Shown: in pieces, positions 9,636 to 18,081 of the stretch
Numbering within the stretch: position 1 is the stretch's first letter
Layout of the letters: every line of letters begins with the position of its first letter
Assembly (NCBI GenBank): GCA_028281865.1
Contig: JANQJB010000121.1
Span: 1 to 64,000 of the forward strand
From: Marinagarivorans sp.
GTDB lineage: Bacteria; Pseudomonadota; Gammaproteobacteria; Pseudomonadales; Cellvibrionaceae
Direction: 5' to 3'
Length of the DNA stretch: 64,000 nucleotides
The notes under the pieces: generated by a model
The model's input: the letters and a program-made list of their open reading frames with translations, nothing else
What the model was told of the DNA's origin: nothing
Databases searched by the model: none
Position numbers and translations under genes: made by a program

Positions 9636-10511
9636 ATGCAACAGAATATTCGCGTCGAGCAAGCGGAAGACATACTCAAGGGATTTAAACTTCCCCCCAG
9701 ACCCACTATATTCGCTGAATTAAAGAAAGTCTCTCCAGACATCAATAAGATGGCGCACGTTATTGAGCAAGACCCTGCTATAGCGGCATCGATCCTAAAA
9801 GTCGTTAACTCACCCTCCATTGGCATAGCAAACAAGGTGACGTCAATTAGCCACGCTATGAGCTTGCTTGGCTTACGCAGCATCATGAACATTATCAATG
9901 CTGCGTTTTTAAAGCGAACGGTTCAAGGTTACGAGAACACGGAACAACTCGACAACTTCTGGCAATCAACTATTAAAGTTGCTGCTGGCATGGCAGCCAT
10001 TACACGGCAGCTAAACTTGCAGAAAGCCGGAGTATCTGTGGACGATGCCTATTGCTTGGGACTTTTCCACAACGTTGGTATGCCAATGTTGTTGGACAAG
10101 CACGAAGACTACTTCAACACCATTCGTCCAACTTACAAAACCGGCGGGCTTCTCGAGACCGAAAACGAACACTTCAACACCAATCATACGGTTTTGGGCT
10201 TCTATATGACGAAGGGTTGGGGACTCCCCACGCCTATCACCGAAGTGATAAAGAACCACCATAACTTTGAGATGATCGCAAATCTGGAACAATTGGATTC
10301 AGACGTAGCGACTTTGCTGTGTGTACTAAAAATGTCCGAGCAAATCGCAGGTGAAGCCGAGGAACTTGGCGAGGTCGATTTCAATATCGAGTGGTCGCAA
10401 ATCTCTTCTTCAATCACATCATTTATGGGCATTAGCACGCCCGATTTTTTTGATTTGGAAGATCATGTCTACGATATGATTGAAGCTGAACTCTCCCAAT
10501 CAAACGAATAG
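9636..10511 (+). CDS. HDOD domain signalling protein
   Basis: A 291-residue protein made almost wholly of an HDOD domain (metal-dependent-hydrolase-related output domain, usually without activity). Recognisable stretches are KLPPRPTIFAELKK, the VIEQDPAIAASILKVVNSP segment and AYCLGLFHNVGMPML. The ATG at 9636, six bases after AGAGAG, is preferred to an upstream TTG. No receiver or output domain is fused. HDOD proteins are linked to signal transduction, motility and c-di-GMP pathways, which fits the neighbouring GGDEF/EAL protein, but the partner is unknown. Confidence 0.9.
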   Translation: MQQNIRVEQAEDILKGFKLPPRPTIFAELKKVSPDINKMAHVIEQDPAIAASILKVVNSPSIGIANKVTSISHAMSLLGLRSIMNIINAAFLKRTVQGYENTEQLDNFWQSTIKVAAGMAAITRQLNLQKAGVSVDDAYCLGLFHNVGMPMLLDKHEDYFNTIRPTYKTGGLLETENEHFNTNHTVLGFYMTKGWGLPTPITEVIKNHHNFEMIANLEQLDSDVATLLCVLKMSEQIAGEAEELGEVDFNIEWSQISSSITSFMGISTPDFFDLEDHVYDMIEAELSQSNE

Positions 10512-10524
10512 TCTGTTCGCACTC

Positions 10525-12006
10525 CTAAGCCACCGCCTTCTCGATGGCGGCTGACCAGCCTTGAAGTAATGCATTGCGCTTATCGCTTTCCATTGTGGGC
10601 GAAAATTCGCGTTCGAGTTTCCACTGCGACGCAATCTGCGCAGGCGATTCAAACAATCCCGCTTTAAGGCCTGCCAAATAAGCGGCGCCCAATGCAGTGG
10701 TCTCCATCACCGCCGGCCGATCGACGCGTAAGTTCAAGATGTCAGCCAAAAATTGCATTAACCAATTATTAGCTACCATTCCGCCGTCTACCCGAAGATC
10801 ACCCGGCGCAATACCGTCTTCACGGATCGCATTAAACAAGTCATGGGACTGATAACACACGGCTTCGAGTGCAGCGCGCACAAGGTGATCGGGTTTAGAT
10901 GCTAGGGTAAGACCCGTAATTAAACCACGCGCATTGGGGTTCCAGTAGGGAGCACCGATGCCGGTAAACGCAGGCACCAGATAAACGCCCCCATTATCCG
11001 GAAGACGCGACGAAATTTTCTCTGTTTCAGAGGCTCTTGTAATAATCTCAAGCCCATCGCGCAGCCACTGCACAGCCGCACCAGCAACAAATATAGAGCC
11101 TTCGAGAGCATAAGTGGTTTGCTTGCCCAGCCGATATGCAACGGTCGACAGCAGCTTATGCTTAGATCGCACGATCTCGTTGCCGGTATTAATCATTACA
11201 AAACAGCCGGTGCCGTAGGTGCTTTTTAGCGAACCACTGTCAAAGCAGCACTGTCCAAATGCGGCAGCTTGCTGATCTCCTGCAACACCGAGAATTGGAA
11301 TCGAGCGACCGAAAACAGATGCATCGACCTCGCCGAAGTTGTCGGAGCAATCTTTAACGGTGGGAAGCATCACCGAAGGTACGTTGTACAAACGCAACAA
11401 CTCTTCGTCCCACTCCTGGGAGCCAATGTTAAACAAGCTAGTACGCGAAGCATTAGTCGCATCAGTAGCGTGAACATTACCCAACGTAAAACGCGACATC
11501 AAATAAGAGTCAATGGTACCGAAAGCCAGTTCACCTCTATTAGCCCTTTCGCGAGCGCCTTCTACCGAATCCAAAATCCAAGCAATTTTCGTCGCCGAAA
11601 AATAGGGGTCGATAACCAAGCCCGTTTTATCAAAAACCATCTCTGATAAGTTGTCGTTAATTAAATCCTGGCAAAGATCCGCCGTGCGCCGGTCTTGCCA
11701 AACGATAGCTTTGTAAACCGGTTTGCCGCTGTTTCTATCCCAAACCGCAGTGGTTTCCCGTTGATTCGTTATACCCAGCGCGACAATCCGACCGTATCCC
11801 GATTCAGCTTTATCGAAAGCCTTTTTTGCCGTGCGATAAACACTCTGCCAAATTTCTTCCAGATCATGCTCAACCCAGCCTTCGCGCGGATAGTGTTGTG
11901 GGTATTCTTCTTGCGCCATGCAGATCAGGTTTGAGCGGCTGTCAAACACAATGGCTCTGCTACTCGTTGTCCCTTGATCGATAACTAAAATAAGCTCGCT
12001 AGACAT
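10525..12006 (-). CDS. glpK: glycerol kinase
   Basis: A 493-residue FGGY-family kinase that phosphorylates glycerol to glycerol-3-phosphate with ATP in the cytoplasm. Typical glycerol kinase signatures are present: DQGTTSSRAIVFD near the N-terminus, the substrate-binding REGWVEHD and NQRETT, and GVAGDQQAAAFGQ and STYGTGCFVMINTG in the second half. Length is normal for the family. It is convergent with the HDOD gene, only 13 bases apart, and divergent from the following membrane protein. No glpF, glpD or glpR is in the window, so it is an isolated glp gene here. Confidence 0.97.
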   Translation of the reverse strand: MSSELILVIDQGTTSSRAIVFDSRSNLICMAQEEYPQHYPREGWVEHDLEEIWQSVYRTAKKAFDKAESGYGRIVALGITNQRETTAVWDRNSGKPVYKAIVWQDRRTADLCQDLINDNLSEMVFDKTGLVIDPYFSATKIAWILDSVEGARERANRGELAFGTIDSYLMSRFTLGNVHATDATNASRTSLFNIGSQEWDEELLRLYNVPSVMLPTVKDCSDNFGEVDASVFGRSIPILGVAGDQQAAAFGQCCFDSGSLKSTYGTGCFVMINTGNEIVRSKHKLLSTVAYRLGKQTTYALEGSIFVAGAAVQWLRDGLEIITRASETEKISSRLPDNGGVYLVPAFTGIGAPYWNPNARGLITGLTLASKPDHLVRAALEAVCYQSHDLFNAIREDGIAPGDLRVDGGMVANNWLMQFLADILNLRVDRPAVMETTALGAAYLAGLKAGLFESPAQIASQWKLEREFSPTMESDKRNALLQGWSAAIEKAVA

Positions 12007-12157
12007 GACACTCTCCGAACGGTACCTATAGGTCAGAATTGAAACGAGAAGATTTCAAAATGATATTGAATTCGAGAACTATCTGCTATCTTATCGGTTT
12101 ATCGGCTGAAGGAGTAGATCAATTCATCAAGAAAGAAACGAATTTCTTGGAGTTGTT

Positions 12158-12862
12158 TTGCTTATCCAGAATTATCAACCTTTCACTTCCCCTCCGAGCA
12201 TGTTCCAGCCACTTTTCCGCAGTATACGTAGGGCCTTAAGGCAAAATATCGTTCCCGGGGTAATCCTCCAAGCGTTCGCCCTCCTAATAGCCCTTAGTTA
12301 TTTTTATATTCCTGCAACTCACATCATCTTTGACACGCTGGCACAGTTAAAGCAGCAAGCTGGATGGCGTTACTCGGCAATTTCTACGGCGATATTCGGA
12401 GGACTAATTCCCTACCTCTACTTAGTTGCAAGCGGGCGCCTACGCAAAATGTATTTCAAGGTCTTTCTTTTTTACATCGTTTTATGGGCAGAAAAAGGCG
12501 TCGAAGTGGATTTGTTTTATCAATTACAGAGCTATATTTTTGGCGACGCAAGTGACGTACAAACTGTGGTAAAAAAAGTTTTGTTCGATCAGCTGATATA
12601 CAGCGCTTTGTGGGCAGCCCCTGGGCTGGCAGCGCTATATTTATGGAAGGATTCGGGGTTTAAATGGAGTGAGTTTAAAGTCGCGTTAAATAAAGAGTTC
12701 CTCTACATAAAAATACCCACCATTGTCGCGTCTAACTGGTTGGTCTGGTTTCCCGCGGTTGCTGTGATTTACTCTATGCCGCCTCTTTTACAAATACCAC
12801 TTTTTAATTTGGTTTTATGTTTTTTTGTTTTGCTTATCACCTCACTAAGCGCTAAAGAATAA
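12158..12862 (+). CDS. multi-pass membrane protein, hypothetical (weakly Mpv17-like)
   Basis: Up to 234 residues with about four to six hydrophobic segments. A TTG at 12158 has GGAG five bases upstream; an ATG at 12200 lacks a clear ribosome site, so the start is uncertain. The C-terminal part (DQLIYSALWAAP, then NWLVWFPAVAVIYSMPP) recalls the Mpv17/PMP22 family pattern of DQ...P and NW.VWP....N..VP, but the match is loose. No function is assigned. A terminator lies 65 bases after the stop. Confidence 0.7.
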   Translation: MLIQNYQPFTSPPSMFQPLFRSIRRALRQNIVPGVILQAFALLIALSYFYIPATHIIFDTLAQLKQQAGWRYSAISTAIFGGLIPYLYLVASGRLRKMYFKVFLFYIVLWAEKGVEVDLFYQLQSYIFGDASDVQTVVKKVLFDQLIYSALWAAPGLAALYLWKDSGFKWSEFKVALNKEFLYIKIPTIVASNWLVWFPAVAVIYSMPPLLQIPLFNLVLCFFVLLITSLSAKE

Positions 12863-12927
12863 ATATTATTATCCGGCCATTCTTCTCAAACAATTTATTA
12901 ACAAATATTGCATGAGCTCTAAAACAC

Positions 12928-12961
12928 AAAAGCCCGCGCAGTTTCATGCACGGGCTTTTTT
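12928..12961. terminator. bidirectional terminator between convergent genes
   Basis: A GC-rich hairpin with arms AAAGCCCG (12928-12935) and CGGGCTTT (12951-12958), extended inward by GCA/TGC across one mismatch. It ends in six T on the plus strand and TTTT on the minus strand. It serves both the plus-strand membrane gene and the minus-strand ThuA gene. Confidence 0.85.
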
Positions 12962-13025
12962 GTAGTAATCGCAAGAGCCTATTTATTAGCGGGAGTTCAT
13001 TAACTTCCCGAGCCCCGTTAGTTAC

Positions 13026-14366
13026 CTATTTTTCGTGGCCGGCAGCCCAATAGAACATACGCGTAACATACTCATCAAACCAAGGCGTATTGTTGATGTT
13101 CTTAATATTGTGCTTCAACGGCCCCGGCTGGCTGTACGCGGTCCGACCTCCCCACTCTGTGTCTTTGATCCAGACAATGGGCGTGTCTTTGAAAGTCCAA
13201 CCGTTCTTAGGTCCAGAGGCTGTCATAAGTACTTCCACTTCAGGCCGGGGCGTTGGGTAATACCAACCGATCTTACCCGAGAACGCAACCGTCTCTGGGA
13301 CCCCCTGCATAATATAGTGATCCGTGTTGGTCACTTTAGAATTCGCCGTTGCACTGCCGTGGACATGGCCTTTGGCAACGTTAGTCACGTTCATCGCTTC
13401 GGTTTGATAAAACCCCCATCCACGCGAAGTATTAACGGCTTGATAAAAACCAATAAAGCTCCCACCAGCTTTCATATAGGCTTCAAATTTCGCTTTTTCG
13501 TCGCCCGAGAACGGCTCTTTTAGCGTGCCAATAAAGCTAATAACGTCATATTGGCTCAGATCTTCTTTGCCCATTGAGCCCCTAGTTTTCGCTTCCGTGA
13601 CGGTGAAATCTGCATTTGCTCCAAGCACCTCGCGCAAATAGGTTGTGCCTTCACCGGAATCCCAGTGGTTGGATGGAGAAAACGAAACCACTAATACATC
13701 AATCGGAAATTCAGCGCCTGCACCTGTGCCGGGATCAGGACCCGTACCTGGGTCAGGGTTATTGTTATTGGAGTTACCCTCTTGAGGCGGCCAAGCGTCC
13801 CCTTCGCACCATACCCGCCCTGCTTCATCAGCTAAGTACGCAGAGATATTCGCCGCGTCTTCAGCCGAAGCTGGGTTGCTTTTGCTAGGCATAAACTGAG
13901 AAATAAAGGCATCTAATGCTAATTTATGCAATTTGCCACCGTCGTTCTTCTTAGCTTTATAGCCATTGTTTTGCGAATCAAATAAATCCATTTTTGTAGG
14001 ATTGCTGCCAGAGTCATGGCAGCCATCACAACCGTTGGCTGACCAAGCGTCTGCCCCCGCTAATACAGCTCCCTCGCAAGGATGTGCTACAACGCCGGTA
14101 GAACTAGAACTACTTGACGAGCTCGAACTGCTTGACGAACTTGAACTGCTTGACGAACTTGAACTGCTTGAAGAACTCGAACTACTGGAAGAGCTCGAAC
14201 TACTGGAAGAGCTCGAACTACTGGAAGAGCTCGAACTACTTGATGAAGATGAACTACTCGAAGAACTCGAACTGGAAGTATTATCAGGCTTTTCCTGATA
14301 ATCGGTCGCTCCATCACAAGCGAACAATGTGACTAAGGCACAACAGATAAATAATTTGCGAAACAT
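13026..14366 (-). CDS. polyserine-linked cytochrome c / ThuA-domain lipoprotein (paralog 1)
   Basis: A 446-residue predicted lipoprotein (LVTLFAC, Cys17). About 59 consecutive serines (31-89) tether a small cytochrome c module: C97, CDGCH at 113-117, a likely distal Met in QFMP (Met159) and C187 in VWCEGDAWPP. A Pro/Gly/Asp linker leads to a ThuA domain (class I glutamine-amidotransferase-like fold, trehalose-utilisation family) from about 218 (FPIDVLVVSFSPSNHWDSGEG) with GGSFIGFYQA and a histidine-rich HVHG segment. ThuA activity is not well established. Its paralog follows upstream at 14619-16043. Surface redox function at polysaccharides is inferred by analogy with polyserine redox proteins of Cellvibrio and Teredinibacter. 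Confidence 0.88.
   Translation of the reverse strand: MFRKLFICCALVTLFACDGATDYQEKPDNTSSSSSSSSSSSSSSSSSSSSSSSSSSSSSSSSSSSSSSSSSSSSSSSSSSSSSSSSSSSTGVVAHPCEGAVLAGADAWSANGCDGCHDSGSNPTKMDLFDSQNNGYKAKKNDGGKLHKLALDAFISQFMPSKSNPASAEDAANISAYLADEAGRVWCEGDAWPPQEGNSNNNNPDPGTGPDPGTGAGAEFPIDVLVVSFSPSNHWDSGEGTTYLREVLGANADFTVTEAKTRGSMGKEDLSQYDVISFIGTLKEPFSGDEKAKFEAYMKAGGSFIGFYQAVNTSRGWGFYQTEAMNVTNVAKGHVHGSATANSKVTNTDHYIMQGVPETVAFSGKIGWYYPTPRPEVEVLMTASGPKNGWTFKDTPIVWIKDTEWGGRTAYSQPGPLKHNIKNINNTPWFDEYVTRMFYWAAGHEK
14187..14240. repeat. 18-bp perfect tandem repeat inside the polyserine region
   Basis: Three perfect copies of GGAAGAGCTCGAACTACT (plus strand) lie in the serine-coding part of the ThuA gene; related imperfect units extend across about 14100-14275. 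Six serine codons per unit means that slippage would change linker length without a frameshift. Confidence 0.85.
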
Positions 14367-14570
14367 GATATGACCTATCAGTTTATTACTGAATTCAAGG
14401 TGAATAAAAACTTTTAGTTATATATCAATGTTAACACTTGCTTAGAATGCATCCCATACCGAGTCCACTCAATTGAGAAATTAATCCCATATAGAAAAGG
14501 GTTATTGCATTGCAAAGCAACAAATACCAATAAAACATCCCTATTAAAACCTTATACAAACCCATTCAAC

Positions 14571-14595
14571 AAAAAAGCCCGCAGTTGCGGGCTTT
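14571..14595 (-). terminator. rho-independent terminator of paralog 2
   Basis: Arms AAAGCCCGC (14574-14582) and GCGGGCTTT (14587-14595) with a 4-nt loop; on the minus strand the hairpin runs into six T. It lies 24 bases after the stop of the 14619-16043 gene, so the two ThuA paralogs are probably separate transcription units. Confidence 0.85.
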
Positions 14596-14618
14596 CTTAA
14601 CCATAGGTTATCTGAGCA

Positions 14619-16043
14619 CTAATCGAGTTCGACTCTGGCTGTCCAAAGCATCAGACGCGCAACATACCTTTTAAACCATTCTGTCTCATCAAAGCGCGGT
14701 AAATTAACTTCATTTGAGTTATCGGCCTGCGGCGAAGAGATTCCAGAATATGTCGCTCTACCGCCCCATGGAGTATCGGCGGTCCAGGCGAGAGGGTCAT
14801 TTTTAAACTCCCATCCATCTTTTGGACCAGTACCGTTAAGTAATACCGTTACTTCATCGAGCTTCGGAATGGGTTTATACCAACCTAAGCGGCCGCCAAT
14901 GGTAGACTGCTGTGGCATACCTTTAGTGACGGGATGCTCCCCTGCCACTGTAACAGTTGCCCTTACCTTACCGTGTGTATGCCCATTTTGATATTTCGCG
15001 TGCATCATTTCGTCCCAATAAAACGCCCAGCCATTCTCAGTGGTAGCGGCCTGATAAAAACCTAAAAAGTTGCCACCATTTTCCATATACTCTTTAATCT
15101 TTGCCTCTCCACTCGCTTTAAAAGCGTTGGCCATGGTGCCGATAAGAATAAGAACGTCATAATCCGCAAGGTTTTCATCGGCTAGCACATCGTTTTTAAT
15201 TTCACCGTTTTGCGTACCTTGGTGAATAATCGACTTTGTCGTAATGTTGTAATCCATCCCGATGGCTTTTAAATCGGCCTGACCTTTCGATTTGCCATCC
15301 CAATGGTTGGTTTTACCGTTAGTTTTACCATTGACCGTAATAACCAGTGCTTTGATAGGTGTACCCGCAGGTTTCAAAGCAACGTTTCCATTGTTGTTAT
15401 TGCCATTACCGTTGTTATTACCATTACCGTTGTTATTGTTGCCGTTATTATTATTCGAACCACCCTCTTCTGGTGGCCAAGCATCACCCGGGCACCAAGG
15501 TCTGCCGACTTTATCGGTTAGATAGGCCGTAATGGCTTCTCCTCGCTCTGTGCCGACAGCATCAGCTTCTTTGGGCATCCATTGCGCGATAAACTCTGCG
15601 GCAGTCAGATTGTTCGCTTGTCCGCCGCCATCGCTGCCTCTTTTTTTGTAGCCATTTTGTTCGCTGTCGAACAAATCGATACCCACTGCTTTAGCTACTT
15701 CGCCTTTCCATATCGTATCGCCGTTGCTCGGTACCTCTCCGTGGCAGTCGATGCAAGTCGATTCGTAGGTATCTTTGCCAAATAACACCTCACCTTCGCA
15801 GGAAGCTGCCATGCCAGAACTTGAGCTACTACTGCTCGAAGAACTGCTGCTACTTGATGAAGACGAGCTACTTGAAGAAGATGAGCTACTCGACGAAGAG
15901 CTCGAGCTGCTTGAGGAGGAAGTACTCGACGAAGAACTGCTTGAGGAACTTGATCCGTTGCCGGGACTCTCCGGCTCATTGGTCGCTCCGCCACAAGAAC
16001 ACAAAACCGCAAGCGATACGCAAAGCGTTAATTTTTGAAACAT
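14619..16043 (-). CDS. polyserine-linked cytochrome c / ThuA-domain lipoprotein (paralog 2)
   Basis: About 474 residues from the ATG at 16043, chosen because MFQK aligns with MFRK of paralog 1; an in-frame ATG at 16061 is possible. The order is the same: lipobox LAVLCSC, polyserine linker, cytochrome c module (CIDCH at 97-101, QWMP, PWCPGDAWPP), then an Asn/Gly-rich linker (NNNNGNNNNGNG type) replacing the Pro/Gly linker, then a ThuA domain (ALVITVNGKTNGKTNHWDG, GGNFLGFYQA, HTHG). The very different linker between otherwise alignable domains suggests that linkers evolve freely. Role as for paralog 1: probable surface-tethered electron-transfer protein. Confidence 0.87.
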   Translation of the reverse strand: MFQKLTLCVSLAVLCSCGGATNEPESPGNGSSSSSSSSSSTSSSSSSSSSSSSSSSSSSSSSSSSSSSSSSSSSSSGMAASCEGEVLFGKDTYESTCIDCHGEVPSNGDTIWKGEVAKAVGIDLFDSEQNGYKKRGSDGGGQANNLTAAEFIAQWMPKEADAVGTERGEAITAYLTDKVGRPWCPGDAWPPEEGGSNNNNGNNNNGNGNNNGNGNNNNGNVALKPAGTPIKALVITVNGKTNGKTNHWDGKSKGQADLKAIGMDYNITTKSIIHQGTQNGEIKNDVLADENLADYDVLILIGTMANAFKASGEAKIKEYMENGGNFLGFYQAATTENGWAFYWDEMMHAKYQNGHTHGKVRATVTVAGEHPVTKGMPQQSTIGGRLGWYKPIPKLDEVTVLLNGTGPKDGWEFKNDPLAWTADTPWGGRATYSGISSPQADNSNEVNLPRFDETEWFKRYVARLMLWTARVELD

Positions 16044-16061
16044 AGTTTTACCCAAAAGCAT

Positions 16062-16518
16062 AAGTCTTACCCAGCTGGCTTGATGATATTGATCTGAACA
16101 GTTATAAAATGCGGCAATGTTAACAAGCGCCCGCTCCGCCTCCTACCGCAATTCATTACATTTGAGACACTAATCCCACAAACTCTAAGGAAATTATCAA
16201 TAGGGGCTAAACAAAACTGCACAGTTTTGCAGATATACGTTTTTTACATCGACAACCAGTTAAATCAACCACCTGTAGCGAAAAGGATTGCAAAAGAAGC
16301 ATTTTGAACTGAGTCTTAAAATTTATGTTACCTATAACAAAATTTAAGATTAACGACGCGACTAAAAGTAATTATCTGAGGTTAATAATCCGGTCGTGAC
16401 TTTCACTGAAAAAAGTTGTGTTTTAAGAAGCTTTAGGAAGAAATTATTACTTAGAATAAAAACATTATGGGGATAGCTGGCCAAGCAAAATAAAATCGAG
16501 TATTAAAATATCAATAAA
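16062..16518. other. intergenic region with a short palindrome
   Basis: About 450 bases with no gene. A perfect CAAAACTG-CA-CAGTTTTG palindrome at 16212-16229 is the only notable motif; it lies about 170 bases upstream of the ThuA paralog 2 start and could be an operator, but nothing else supports this. Confidence 0.4.
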
Positions 16519-18066
16519 TTATTGCCAAAAACCTCGCCAGAACCCTGTGAGCGAAATAGATCGAAATTTGGGAATCATTACTTCATCTCTATTTTTTACC
16601 GAACGTATGCTGATTATTCCTGTTTCTGCGAGTTTATTTACAATTGCATCATCAATATACGCCTCCGCACACGGAACAATATATTCCTCGCCGTCATTCG
16701 TATAGGCATGTAAAGGAAGTTGCGATAGCGTTTGCGCTGCATTAAGTTCGATGCTCCATCCATTTTCATCGAATAAATTTGCAAGCAAGATTACAATCAA
16801 ATAAGCGCCATTCCCCCACAGATAATGTGTATGTTGTGCCTGCTCTAGTTCTTCAAATTTAAAACTTTCTATTGGGCTCGTTCGCATGCCATAGGGTAAG
16901 CGAATTAAAAAACGAGGTGCTGCAAGCGCCAAATGTTCGGCAAAACGCTCCGCACGTAAACTTGCCCATGCCTGATTAACTGACGGTTCTGCACGATAGT
17001 CCCAAGCACTGGCATCGTGTTGCAACACCAGGTTTTCACAACCGGCAAATTTAAGGTTCGCCCGAGCGACAATTGCACCGCCAATCTCGGCAGCAGCAGA
17101 TGCAAAACACCTTAAAAGCTTCACATCTTCAATAGAATCTTCAAAGTTGTAATCCGCGAGAGTCAACGCAAAAGGTACTCCGCCGGGAATATTTCCTTCA
17201 GCCCTGATAAGCTGATAAATAATATTCGCTTGCTCGTCTTCCCCGTTCTCCAGGGTAGCCGCCAAAAGAAAGTTCTTTGGTACATTCGCTACAAAAATTT
17301 TTAATTTCCTGTTCGTGCTTACTCTTCTAACCAGCAAATACAAGCTGCGCCAAGTTGCTTCAAGCCTCTGAAACTCAGCCGAATGCAATACTCTGCGCAA
17401 TAGTGCACTTTTGGCCCGCCGCACAGACTCAAGCATGGGTTCGAGTTCAGGATCTTCTTTCTCCGAAACAAAAGGCGCAACAATATTTTTAATTAGCGAT
17501 TCAATATTATCGTTTGAGGTGTTTGACTCGTTCGTTCCACTAGAAGACCGTGTCAATATTTCATCAAACAATGTTGATGAGTCTTTTTCAGGCTGCTCAG
17601 CATTTGGATCGAAATCCCGGTGCGTCGTTTCCGGTTTTATTAGCAAGGGCTCTTGATAATCTTTCCACTGACGAATCTCCCGAGCAGCCTCCGCAAAGTC
17701 TGTTTTGCGTCGCAGTTTTCGCTCAAGTTTATTGAGCTGATCAAACAACTCTACTCGTTCAATAATATAATCTGGGTGCAGATCATCAAACTCTCGAAAC
17801 GCAATAGATTCCTCACAAAAGGGTAAATTTAAACTCACATTAAATTTACGAAAAATCTCTTCAAAGTTATCACGATCAAGCTCAACTATTTTCGCTTGTT
17901 GAAAACCAGCAATACCCGCACTACCTTCGCTGTTACCACTTAACTCGGAAAGCACCAAGATATGAAACGGCATTGCCTCGTCACGCACAACATTTTCTCT
18001 CGTGTTCTTCGAGCGCTTAGCTTCCCCTAAACCAATTTCCCCAGTTGAAATAAAATGGCGCGACAT
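16519..18066 (-). CDS. TssB/TssC-like (type VI sheath) fusion protein, orphan
   Basis: 515 residues. Residues about 31-140 resemble TssB/VipA and the start of sheath proteins (PFHILVLSELSG, FNVSLNLPF, FDDLHPDYIIERVELFDQL). Residues about 215-490 resemble TssC/VipB (HSAEFQRLEATWRSLYLLV, IPGGVPFALTLADYNF, APRFLIRLPYGM, FEELEQAQHTHYLWGNGAY). The middle is Ser/Asn/Asp-rich and probably a linker. The protein ends about where the canonical TssC C-terminal extension would begin, so that part seems missing. No other T6SS gene (ClpV, baseplate, VgrG, Hcp) is in the window. It is 15 bases after the zinc-finger membrane protein gene, suggesting an operon with it. A role other than classical T6SS is possible. 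Confidence 0.8.
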   Translation of the reverse strand: MSRHFISTGEIGLGEAKRSKNTRENVVRDEAMPFHILVLSELSGNSEGSAGIAGFQQAKIVELDRDNFEEIFRKFNVSLNLPFCEESIAFREFDDLHPDYIIERVELFDQLNKLERKLRRKTDFAEAAREIRQWKDYQEPLLIKPETTHRDFDPNAEQPEKDSSTLFDEILTRSSSGTNESNTSNDNIESLIKNIVAPFVSEKEDPELEPMLESVRRAKSALLRRVLHSAEFQRLEATWRSLYLLVRRVSTNRKLKIFVANVPKNFLLAATLENGEDEQANIIYQLIRAEGNIPGGVPFALTLADYNFEDSIEDVKLLRCFASAAAEIGGAIVARANLKFAGCENLVLQHDASAWDYRAEPSVNQAWASLRAERFAEHLALAAPRFLIRLPYGMRTSPIESFKFEELEQAQHTHYLWGNGAYLIVILLANLFDENGWSIELNAAQTLSQLPLHAYTNDGEEYIVPCAEAYIDDAIVNKLAETGIISIRSVKNRDEVMIPKFRSISLTGFWRGFWQ

Positions 18067-18081
18067 AATGGTTTGATTCCG

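Noticed and set aside
13966-14332. Leu/Glu- and Asn/Ser-rich ORFs opposite the polyserine regions
   Set aside because: They are antisense readings of serine-codon repeats of the ThuA genes, without start signals or recognisable domains; similar shadows occur opposite every polyserine linker.
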